This document shows positions 43,388-51,085 of a stretch of 64,000 bases of DNA, one piece after another (position 1 is the stretch's first letter; each line of letters opens with the position of its first letter). The DNA lies in the NCBI GenBank assembly GCA_963706535.1, contig CAVPMU010000013.1:17847-81846 (forward strand), read 5' to 3'. The DNA is from RPQJ01 sp963706535 (GTDB taxonomy: Bacteria > Pseudomonadota > Gammaproteobacteria > Steroidobacterales > Steroidobacteraceae). Made by a program: the position numbers and the translations under genes. The notes under the pieces are model-generated. The model saw only the letters and a list, made by a program, of their open reading frames with translations. It was not told where the DNA came from and ran no database searches.

Positions 43388-43948
43388 ATGGCCGACCCCC
43401 TGACCCGCCTGCGTCGCCGGCCGCTGATGGCCCCGCTGCTCGTGCCGCTGCTGATTGCGATCGCGGCCGGCGCCGGGATCTTCTGGCTCGCCACCTCGGC
43501 ACGAACGACCGTGGTGATACTCGTGCGGCATGCCGAGCCCGCGGCCAGCACCAGCGGCGATCCGGACCTGAGCCCCGCCGGCGAGCAGCGGGTCATGGGA
43601 CTCGGCGAGTTCCTGGCCGGCGTGCTGGCGGGCGGCAAGGTCAATTACCTTTACGCTGCCGACACGCGGCGAGCACTGCAGACCGCGGCGCCGATCGCCA
43701 ACCAGTTCAAGTTGCCGATCAACCTGCTGGCCAGCAGCGACTGGGACGGCGTGGCGACGCGGATCAAGCGCGAGCATCGCGGCGAGACCGTGGCGGTCGT
43801 GGGCTACGCGAGCACCCTGCCGGGCGTCGTGGACCGACTGAGCGCCACGCACGTCGCCCTGGCCGAGGACGAATACGGCGCGATATTCGTGATCGTGATC
43901 CCGAGCCCCGGGCAGACCCGGGTGCTGAAGTTGCGTTACGGGGACTGA
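43388..43948 (+). CDS. histidine phosphatase-fold protein, membrane-anchored, second histidine lost
   Basis: 186 residues. One N-terminal membrane segment (LLVPLLIAIAAGAGIFWLA) precedes a histidine-phosphatase domain with VILVRHAEPA, carrying the first catalytic histidine. The second catalytic histidine normally sits in a VGHSNTLP-like motif, but here the segment reads VVGYASTLPGVV, with tyrosine at that place. It may be catalytically weak or may act as a binding protein. It is 16 bases after apbE on the same strand. Confidence 0.82.
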   Translation: MADPLTRLRRRPLMAPLLVPLLIAIAAGAGIFWLATSARTTVVILVRHAEPAASTSGDPDLSPAGEQRVMGLGEFLAGVLAGGKVNYLYAADTRRALQTAAPIANQFKLPINLLASSDWDGVATRIKREHRGETVAVVGYASTLPGVVDRLSATHVALAEDEYGAIFVIVIPSPGQTRVLKLRYGD

Positions 43949-44044
43949 CCCGCGCCCCTCATCGTCGGCCCGCGAAAGCGTTTCCGCGGCAACGTTTCGT
44001 GGAGATCATTTCTAGAAAGTCTATATAACTATCAGATATTGCGA

Positions 44045-44506
44045 TTATTTTATCTTCGCACCGGCCTCGATGGCCTGCCGCACGAAGGCCTCGTGGGCAC
44101 CGATGCGCAGGTCGGCCAGCACCGAGTCCTTTATGAAGCCGTCCTTGCTGATCAGGTACGTGCCGCGCCGCACGCCGAAGCCCAGCGGCCCGTCGAGGTC
44201 GTAGGCCTTCACCACCTTCTTGTCCGGGTCTGCCAGCAGGGTGAAGTTGAGGCCGTGCTGGTCCGCGAACTTGCGGTGCGAGGCGACGTCCTGCGGACTC
44301 ACGCCGACGACGCGCAGTTTCGCCTTCATCAACTCCTGGTGCAGGTCGCGGAAGCTGCACGCTTCCTTGGTGCAACCCGGCGTGAAGTCGGCGGGGTAGA
44401 AATAGAGGATCAGCGGCCCGTCGGCGAGCAGCGATTTCAGGCTGTGCTTGCGTCCATCCTGGTCGGCGAGTTCGAAGGCGGGCGCCTTGCTGCCATTCTC
44501 AAGCAT
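44045..44506 (-). CDS. peroxiredoxin, Bcp/PrxQ type (second copy)
   Basis: 153 residues. ILYFYPADFTPGCTKEACSF holds both cysteines of the PrxQ type, unlike the bcp copy at 40.2 kb. The rest (YDLDGPLGFGVRRGTYLISK) matches atypical 2-Cys PrxQ. Cytoplasmic peroxide reduction. It overlaps the GNAT start by 8 bases on the same strand. Confidence 0.92.
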   Translation of the reverse strand: MLENGSKAPAFELADQDGRKHSLKSLLADGPLILYFYPADFTPGCTKEACSFRDLHQELMKAKLRVVGVSPQDVASHRKFADQHGLNFTLLADPDKKVVKAYDLDGPLGFGVRRGTYLISKDGFIKDSVLADLRIGAHEAFVRQAIEAGAKIK

Positions 44507-44990
44507 CGTCGTTGCCTCCGGCGGACTGCACCGCCCCGGAATAGTCCACTTCCATCACCAGATAGCCACCGTCGCGCATGCCGCAGCGGCGATAGGTTTC
44601 CTGCGCACGCAGGTTGTCGCGGTCCACGTAGAGCCGGATGCCACAGACGCCGACATCGGTTCTGGCCAGCGACTCGACGTGCGCGTACAGCGCGCGAAAA
44701 ACGCCCTGGCGACGGGACTCGGGATCGACGTAAACGCTCTGGATCCACCAGAACACTCCGTTGCGCCAGTCGCTCCATTCGTAGGTGATCATCAACTGGC
44801 CGACCACGCGGCCGTCGACTTCGGCGAGGTAATAGCGGCCCCGACCGACGTCTGCGAAGGGTGCATGCGCTCCAGCCCGCGCGATGACGGGATCGAGGCG
44901 CTTGTGCTCGGCCTCGAGCGCCATCGCGACATTGTTGGCCGCGATGGTGTCGGCATCGGCGGGAATTGCCGCCCGGATGGTCAGGTTCAT
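44499..44990 (-). CDS. GNAT-family N-acetyltransferase
   Basis: 163 residues. The acetyl-CoA-binding motif A is SVYVDPESRRQGVFRALYAH near 90-110, and the closing NLRAQETYRRCGMRDGGYLV near 130-150 is typical. The substrate is unknown. The starting phrase LTIRAAIPADADTIAANN fits the family. Upstream of the second peroxiredoxin on the same strand, with an 8-base overlap. Confidence 0.88.
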   Translation of the reverse strand: MNLTIRAAIPADADTIAANNVAMALEAEHKRLDPVIARAGAHAPFADVGRGRYYLAEVDGRVVGQLMITYEWSDWRNGVFWWIQSVYVDPESRRQGVFRALYAHVESLARTDVGVCGIRLYVDRDNLRAQETYRRCGMRDGGYLVMEVDYSGAVQSAGGNDDA

Positions 44991-45062
44991 GCCGGGATCA
45001 TACTAGGTGCAAAGCTTCGGTTGCGGGGAGCGGACCCGATGCTACAATGCGCGCCCTCGCGT

Positions 45063-45138
<76 letters not shown>

Positions 45139-45145
45139 CGCATAC

Positions 45146-45178
45146 ACGGCCGGGTCTTTGCCCGGCCGTTTTCTTTTA
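45146..45178 (+). terminator. intrinsic terminator after tRNA-Ala
   Basis: An 8-bp stem (CGGCCGGG / CCCGGCCG) with a 6-base loop is followed by TTTTCTTTT. It lies 8 bases after tRNA-Ala and before tRNA-Arg, so the two tRNA genes are probably transcribed separately. Confidence 0.85.
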
Positions 45179-45194
45179 CACTTCCACCCCGCGC

Positions 45195-45270
45195 GCCCCG
45201 GTAGCTCAGTGGATAGAGCAACCGCCTCCTAAGCGGTAGGTCGTCGGTTCGACTCCGGCCCGGGGCGCCA
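45195..45270 (+). tRNA. tRNA-Arg (CCT anticodon)
   Basis: Acceptor stem GCCCCGG/CCGGGGC, D arm GCTC..GAGC, anticodon arm ACCGC-CTCCTAA-GCGGT with anticodon CCT (codon AGG), T arm GTCGG-TTCGACT-CCGGC, discriminator G, and encoded CCA. The fold closes perfectly. Confidence 0.96.
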
Positions 45271-45368
45271 TCCACACCCCCCGCGCCGCTTTTCGCTAAA
45301 CTACGCGGCCTTTCAGACCGGGTCCAGGTGGATCCGGACGTGCCCGCGATGCGAACCATCCTGCTGCG

Positions 45369-48254
45369 ATGAGTGATCCGAAAGCAATGCTGCCCCCGAC
45401 GCCTCTCTCGGCGGGCAATGCCGCGTACATCGAGGAGATGTACGACCGTTTCCTCGCAGACCCCGAACTGGTCGAACCGCGCTGGCGTGATTACTTCGCG
45501 GCGCTCGGCGGCCTCGGCACGGACGTGGCGCACGGCCCCATCGTCGCGGAACTCGAGCGACGCGCGTATGCGCCAAGGGCTGCCGCAGCGGTCGCGTCGG
45601 TACCGACGCCGGGATCCGAAGGCGCGGCGAAGCAAGGCGCGGTCTCCCGGCTGATCCAGATCTACGCCAACCGCGGCCACCTCGTCGCCAACATCGATCC
45701 GCTCGGGCTGCTGGTGCGGCCCACGCCGAAGGTGCTCGGGCTCGATTATTTCGGCCTCACCGAGGCCGACCTCGACACCGAGTTCGTCACCGGCAGCCGC
45801 AACGAAGCAATCAAGCCGCGCCTCAGGCTGCGCGACCTGATCGCCCAGCTGCGCCACATCTACTGCGGCACCATCGGCGCCGAGTTCGCGCACGTCTCGG
45901 ACACCGACGAACGGCTGTGGCTGCAGGACCGTTTCCAGGTCGGGCGGACGGGCCAGCACTTCACCGTGGAGGAGAAGAAGGACATCCTCTGGAACCTGAC
46001 CATGGGCGAGGGCCTCGAGCGCTACCTCGCCACGCGTTACCCGGCGCAGAAGCGCTTCTCGCTCGAGGGCGGCGACAGCCTGATCCCGCTGCTCGAGGAC
46101 ATGATCCAGACCGGCGGCGTGTACGGTATCGAGGACATCGTCATCGGCATGGCCCATCGCGGCCGGCTGAACGTGCTGGTGAACGTGCTCGGCAAGTCGC
46201 CGGCGGAACTGTTCTCCGAGTTCGAGGGCAAGTACGACCTCGCCAAGTTGAAGGGCTCGGGCAACGTCAAGTACCACAAGGGCTTCTCCTGCGACGTGAG
46301 CACGCCGGGCGGCAACGTCCACGTGGCGCTCGCGTTCAATCCCTCGCACCTCGAGATCGTGAATCCGGTCGTGGAAGGCTCCGTGCGCGCCCGCCAGGAG
46401 CGTCGTGGCGACCTCGCCGGCGACAAGGTCATGGCGGTGCTCATCCACGGCGACTCCGCGTTCGCCGCGCAGGGCGTGGTCGCCGAGACGCTGCAGATGT
46501 CGCAGGTGCGGGCCTTCGGCACCGGCGGCACGCTGCACATCGTCGTCAACAACCAGGTTGGCTTCACGACGCACGACCCGCGCGACACCCGCTCGACGCT
46601 CTACTGCAGCGACATCGCGAAGATGCTCGAGGCGCCGATCCTTCACGTGAACGGCGACGATCCCGAGGCGGTGGTGTTCGCGGCGCGGTTCGCGCTCGAC
46701 TACCGTCTCAGGTTCCACAAGGACATCGTGATCGACCTGGTGTGCTACCGCCGGCTCGGCCACAACGAGGCCGACGAGCCCGCGGCGACGCAACCGGTGA
46801 TGTACGCCGCGATTCGCAGCAAGCCCACCACGCGCCAGCTCTACGCCGAGCAACTGGTGAAGGAGGGCGTGATCCAGCCGGCGGACGCCGATGCGATGAC
46901 GGACCGCTACCGGCTCGGTCTCGACGAGGGCAAGCCGCAGGCGCACCAGGTGCTGGGCCTGATCGGCAACAAGCACACCATCGACTGGTCGAAGTACCAC
47001 GACGTCGACTGGACGGACCCGATCGCGACCGGCGTCAAGCTGGAGGTCCTGCGCGACCTCGCCGCGAAGGTCACGACCTTCCCGGACGGCTTCGTGCTGC
47101 ACCGGCAGGTGCAGAAGATCATGGACGACCGTCGCAGGATGGCGGCCGGGCAGGCAATGGTGGACTGGGGTCTCGCCGAGACGCTGGCCTACGCCTCATT
47201 GCTCGACCAGGGCTACGAAATCCGCCTCACCGGGCAGGACACCGGCCGCGGCACGTTCTTCCACCGCCACGCCGTCGGTCACGACCAGAAGACCGGCGCT
47301 ACCTACATCCCGCTCAAGCACATCAAGGCCGGCCAGCCGCGCTTCCGCGTCACCGACTCGCTGCTCTCCGAGGAGGCCGTGCTCGGCTTCGAGTACGGCT
47401 ATTCCACGACCGACCCCAACTGCCTCGTCATCTGGGAAGGCCAGTTCGGCGACTTCGTGAACGGCGCGCAGGTCGTCATCGACCAGTTCATCAGCTCGGG
47501 TGAGTCGAAGTGGGGCCGCATCAGCGGCTTGACGCTCTTCCTGCCGCATGGCTACGAAGGGCAGGGGCCGGAGCACTCCTCGGCGCGACTCGAGCGCTTC
47601 CTGCAGCTCTGCGCCGAGAACAACATGTCGGTCTGCGTGCCCTCCACACCCGCGCAGATGTTCCACATGCTGCGCCGGCAGATGCTGCGCGAGTTCCGCA
47701 AGCCGCTGGTGGTGATGACGCCGAAGAGCCTGCTGCGGCACAAGCTCTCGGTCTCGGCGCTCGAGGACCTCGGCCGCGGCCACTTCCAGAACGTCATCGA
47801 CGAGATCGACGACCTGCCGGCGGGCAAGGTCCGGCGCGTGGTGTTCTGCGCCGGCAAGGTGTATTTCGACCTGCTCGAAGCACGCCGCGCGGACGAGGTG
47901 CGCGACGTCGCGATCGTGCGCATCGAGCAGCTCTACCCGTTCCCGGCCGAGCAATACGCCGCGGTGCTGCGGCGCTACCCGAACGCCACCGAGGTGGTGT
48001 GGTGCCAGGAGGAGCCGCAGAACCAGGGCGCCTGGTACCAGGTCCGCCATCGCCTGCAGGAGCCGCTCACCCACAAGCAGGAACTGCTCTACTCCGGACG
48101 CGCACCCGCGGCCGCGCCGGCGACCGGCATTCCGCAACTCCACAGCCAGCAGCAGAACGGTCTCGTGACCGCGGCGCTCACCGCAACCACCAAAGTAGAA
48201 TCGGCGCGCGTAACCACCAGGCTCCGCGCGACCGGCAGCAGGAAACGTCCATGA
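45369..48254 (+). CDS. sucA: 2-oxoglutarate dehydrogenase E1
   Basis: 961 residues, close to family length. The N-terminal MYDRFLADPELVEPRWRDYF is the E2-binding segment of this E1 class. The thiamine-diphosphate core includes FSLEGGDSLIPLLEDMI and IGMAHRGRLNVLVNV near 270, and a later EYGYSTTDPNCLVIWEGQFG. It decarboxylates 2-oxoglutarate in the TCA cycle. The stop overlaps the sucB start by 4 bases (ATGA). Confidence 0.97.
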   Translation: MSDPKAMLPPTPLSAGNAAYIEEMYDRFLADPELVEPRWRDYFAALGGLGTDVAHGPIVAELERRAYAPRAAAAVASVPTPGSEGAAKQGAVSRLIQIYANRGHLVANIDPLGLLVRPTPKVLGLDYFGLTEADLDTEFVTGSRNEAIKPRLRLRDLIAQLRHIYCGTIGAEFAHVSDTDERLWLQDRFQVGRTGQHFTVEEKKDILWNLTMGEGLERYLATRYPAQKRFSLEGGDSLIPLLEDMIQTGGVYGIEDIVIGMAHRGRLNVLVNVLGKSPAELFSEFEGKYDLAKLKGSGNVKYHKGFSCDVSTPGGNVHVALAFNPSHLEIVNPVVEGSVRARQERRGDLAGDKVMAVLIHGDSAFAAQGVVAETLQMSQVRAFGTGGTLHIVVNNQVGFTTHDPRDTRSTLYCSDIAKMLEAPILHVNGDDPEAVVFAARFALDYRLRFHKDIVIDLVCYRRLGHNEADEPAATQPVMYAAIRSKPTTRQLYAEQLVKEGVIQPADADAMTDRYRLGLDEGKPQAHQVLGLIGNKHTIDWSKYHDVDWTDPIATGVKLEVLRDLAAKVTTFPDGFVLHRQVQKIMDDRRRMAAGQAMVDWGLAETLAYASLLDQGYEIRLTGQDTGRGTFFHRHAVGHDQKTGATYIPLKHIKAGQPRFRVTDSLLSEEAVLGFEYGYSTTDPNCLVIWEGQFGDFVNGAQVVIDQFISSGESKWGRISGLTLFLPHGYEGQGPEHSSARLERFLQLCAENNMSVCVPSTPAQMFHMLRRQMLREFRKPLVVMTPKSLLRHKLSVSALEDLGRGHFQNVIDEIDDLPAGKVRRVVFCAGKVYFDLLEARRADEVRDVAIVRIEQLYPFPAEQYAAVLRRYPNATEVVWCQEEPQNQGAWYQVRHRLQEPLTHKQELLYSGRAPAAAPATGIPQLHSQQQNGLVTAALTATTKVESARVTTRLRATGSRKRP

Positions 48255-49483
48255 CGATCGAAGTACGCGTTCCGCAGCTCCCCGAATCCGTCGCGGACGC
48301 CACGCTCGTGGCCTGGCACAAGCAGCCGGGCGACGCCGTGAGCCGCGACGAGAACCTCGTCGACCTGGAGACGGACAAGGTCGTGCTCGAGGTCCCGGCG
48401 CCGACCGCGGGCGTGATCAAGGAACTCAAGGTCCAGAACGGCGCGACCGTCACGAGCGGGCAGGTGCTCGCGATCCTCGAGGAGGGCGCCGTGGCAGCAG
48501 CCGCGCCGGCCAAGGCGGCCGCCCCGGCTGCGAAGGCCGACGCGAAGGCCGCGGCGGCGGCAGGCGGCGACAAGCTGGCACCGTCGGTACGCCGCCTCGT
48601 CGAGGAGCACAAGCTCGACGCCGGCGCGATCCCGGGCAGTGGCCGTGACGGCCGCATCACCAAGGCGGACGTGCTGACGCACCTGTCCGCGAAGGAAGCA
48701 GCGCCCGCACGACCGGCCGGTACCGCTGCGCCGGCTGCGACGGCCGCACCAGCGTCGGCGTCGACTCCGGCGGTGGGCGGGTCCCGCGAGGAGCGCCGGG
48801 TGCCCATGACCCGCCTGCGGGCACGCATCGCGGAACGCCTGGTGCAGGCGCAATCGACGGCAGCGATGCTCACGACCTTCAACGAGGTCGACCTGAAGGC
48901 CGTCAACGAACTGCGCGCCCGCTACAAGGAGCGCTTCGAGAAGCAGCACGGCGCGCGCCTCGGCTTCATGAGCTTCTTCGTCAAGGCGAGCGTCGAGGCG
49001 CTGCGCCGCTTCCCGCTGGTCAATGCCTCGATCGACGGCAACGACATCGTCTACCACGAGTACTACGACATCGGCGTGGCCGTCTCGACCGACCGCGGGC
49101 TCATCGTGCCGGTGTTGCGCGATGCCGACGCGATGGAATTCGGCGACATCGAGAAGGCCGTCGTCGGCTACGCCAATCGCGCCCGTGAAGGGTCCATCAC
49201 GCTCGAGGAACTCACCGGCGGCACCTTCACCATCACCAACGGCGGGGTATTCGGCTCGCTGCTCTCGACGCCGATCCTCAACATGCCGCAGAGCGCCATC
49301 CTCGGCATGCACAAGATCCAGGAACGTCCCGTGGTGGTCGACGGCCAGGTGGTCGTGCGCCCGATGATGTACCTCGCACTCAGCTACGACCACCGCATCA
49401 TCGACGGCCGTGACGCCGTGCAGTTCCTGGTCGCGATCAAGGACGCGCTCGAGGATCCGGCGCGGTTGCTGCTGCAGGTCTGA
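48251..49483 (+). CDS. sucB: 2-oxoglutarate dehydrogenase E2, dihydrolipoyl succinyltransferase
   Basis: 410 residues. The lipoyl domain has its lysine in LETDKVVLEVPA near 43. An alanine-rich linker (about 80-100) precedes the E3-binding domain (LAPSVRRLVEEHKLD). The second linker leads to the catalytic domain, with LSYDHRIIDGRDAV near 380 carrying the catalytic histidine and aspartate. One lipoyl domain, as usual for SucB. It makes succinyl-CoA. Confidence 0.97.
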   Translation: MTIEVRVPQLPESVADATLVAWHKQPGDAVSRDENLVDLETDKVVLEVPAPTAGVIKELKVQNGATVTSGQVLAILEEGAVAAAAPAKAAAPAAKADAKAAAAAGGDKLAPSVRRLVEEHKLDAGAIPGSGRDGRITKADVLTHLSAKEAAPARPAGTAAPAATAAPASASTPAVGGSREERRVPMTRLRARIAERLVQAQSTAAMLTTFNEVDLKAVNELRARYKERFEKQHGARLGFMSFFVKASVEALRRFPLVNASIDGNDIVYHEYYDIGVAVSTDRGLIVPVLRDADAMEFGDIEKAVVGYANRAREGSITLEELTGGTFTITNGGVFGSLLSTPILNMPQSAILGMHKIQERPVVVDGQVVVRPMMYLALSYDHRIIDGRDAVQFLVAIKDALEDPARLLLQV

Positions 49484-49488
49484 CAACC

Positions 49489-49623
49489 AAGGGGGTAATG
49501 ATCAGGGGGTAGGGGGTAGGAAGAGAGCGGATAGTGAACAGCGGATAGCGGATAGTGAAGAGCCCGGACGGCGCGTCGCGCCGTTCTGCCCACTACCCCC
49601 TACCCCCTGATCATTACCCCCTT
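49489..49623. repeat. heptamer palindrome, copy D (GGGGGTA type) with a trapped GCGGATA half
   Basis: The outer arms 49489-49519 and 49593-49623 are a perfect 31-base inverted repeat, with GGGGGTA units inside. Within the loop, 49527-49563 is a lone left arm of the GCGGATA type, nearly identical to the left arm in dnaE2, with no matching right arm. A small palindrome (CGGCGCGTCGCGCCG) sits in the centre. It fills the sucB-lpdA gap. Confidence 0.93.
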
Positions 49624-49648
49624 ATCTTGTCTGCATTTCGGAGAGCCC

Positions 49649-51076
49649 ATGCCTGATTCCTACGATTTGATCGTCATCGGCGCCGGTCCCGCCGGCTATC
49701 CCTGCGCGATCCGGGCCGGGCAGAACGGGCTCAAGGTCGCCTGCATCGACGAATGGCAGAACCACGACGGCAGCCGCAGCTTCGGTGGAACCTGCGTGAA
49801 CGCGGGCTGCATCCCCTCGAAGGCGCTGCTCGAGTCGACCGAGCTGTACCACAAGGCGCAGGGCGAATTCGGCGCGCACGGCATCAAGATCGGCGGCCTC
49901 GAATTCGACGTAGCCACCATGCAGAAGCGCAAGGCGAAGATCGTCAAGGCCTCGACCCAGGGCATCGCCGGCCTGTTGAAGGGCGCGGGCGTGACGGCGC
50001 TGCAGGGGCACGGCCGCCTGCTGCCGGGCCACAAGGTCGAGTACACGGCCGTGGACGGCACGAAGCAGGAGCTCACGGCGAAGAACGTGGTGCTCGCGAG
50101 CGGCTCGGTGCCCATGGAATTGAAGTCCATGCCGTTCGACGGCAGGAACATCGTCGACTCCTGGGGAGCACTCGAGTTCGACGCGGTCCCGAAGCGGCTC
50201 GGCGTGATCGGCGCGGGCGTCATCGGACTCGAACTCGGCAGCGTCTGGCGGCGACTCGGCGCGGAAGTGGTCGTGCTCGAAGCGCTCGAGCAGTTCCTGT
50301 TCATGGCCGACGGGCAGGTGGCGAAAGAAGCCCTGAAGCACTTCAGGAAACAGGGCCTCGACGTGCGTCTCGGCGCGAAGGTCACCGGCGCGAAGCAGGC
50401 CAAGGACGGCGTGACCCTCGAGTACACCGATGCTTCGGGCGCTCAGCGCGTTACCGTCGACAAGGTCGTCGTCGCGATCGGCCGGCGTCCCTACACCGCG
50501 AATCTGCTCGCCGACGGCACCGGGGTCGAGTTCGACGAGCGCGGCTTCATCAAGGTGGACCACGAGTGCCGCACGGTCGTCCCGGGCGTCTGGGCGATCG
50601 GCGACGTGGTGCGCGGCCCCATGCTCGCGCACAAGGGCAAGGAAGAGGGCGTGATGGTCGGCGACCTGATCGCGGGCCTCGTCTCGGAGGTCAACTACAA
50701 GGCCGTCCCGTCGGTCATCTACACCTCGCCCGAGATCGCCTGGGTCGGGCAGACCGAGGAAGAGGTGAAGAAGGGCGGGCGGCCGTACAAGGTCGGCAGC
50801 TTTCCGTTCATGGCGAGCGGGCGGGCCCGCGCGATGGAGTCGACTGCCGGGTTCTGCAAGGTCATCTCCGCCACGGACGACGACGAGATCCTCGGCGTGC
50901 ACATCATCGGGCCGCTGGCGGGCGAGCTGATCGCCGAGGCCGTGCTCGCGCTCGAGTACTCGGCCAGCACCGAGGACCTGCAGCGCACCATGCACGCGCA
51001 CCCGACGCTGAGCGAGGCGCTGCACGAGGCGGCGCTCGGCGCCGACAAGCGGGCGATCGACTACCCGAACCGCTGA
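49649..51076 (+). CDS. lpdA: dihydrolipoyl dehydrogenase (E3)
   Basis: 475 residues. The FAD site is VIGAGPAGYPCAI. The redox-active disulfide is in GGTCVNAGCIPSKALLE near 50. The NAD site is GVIGAGVIGLELGSVWRRLG near 187. The C-terminal HAHPTLSEALHEAA holds the catalytic histidine and glutamate. It reoxidises the lipoyl group for SucB. It follows palindrome copy D by 25 bases, which may separate its expression from that of sucAB. Confidence 0.96.
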   Translation: MPDSYDLIVIGAGPAGYPCAIRAGQNGLKVACIDEWQNHDGSRSFGGTCVNAGCIPSKALLESTELYHKAQGEFGAHGIKIGGLEFDVATMQKRKAKIVKASTQGIAGLLKGAGVTALQGHGRLLPGHKVEYTAVDGTKQELTAKNVVLASGSVPMELKSMPFDGRNIVDSWGALEFDAVPKRLGVIGAGVIGLELGSVWRRLGAEVVVLEALEQFLFMADGQVAKEALKHFRKQGLDVRLGAKVTGAKQAKDGVTLEYTDASGAQRVTVDKVVVAIGRRPYTANLLADGTGVEFDERGFIKVDHECRTVVPGVWAIGDVVRGPMLAHKGKEEGVMVGDLIAGLVSEVNYKAVPSVIYTSPEIAWVGQTEEEVKKGGRPYKVGSFPFMASGRARAMESTAGFCKVISATDDDEILGVHIIGPLAGELIAEAVLALEYSASTEDLQRTMHAHPTLSEALHEAALGADKRAIDYPNR

Positions 51077-51085
51077 GCGCAGCGG

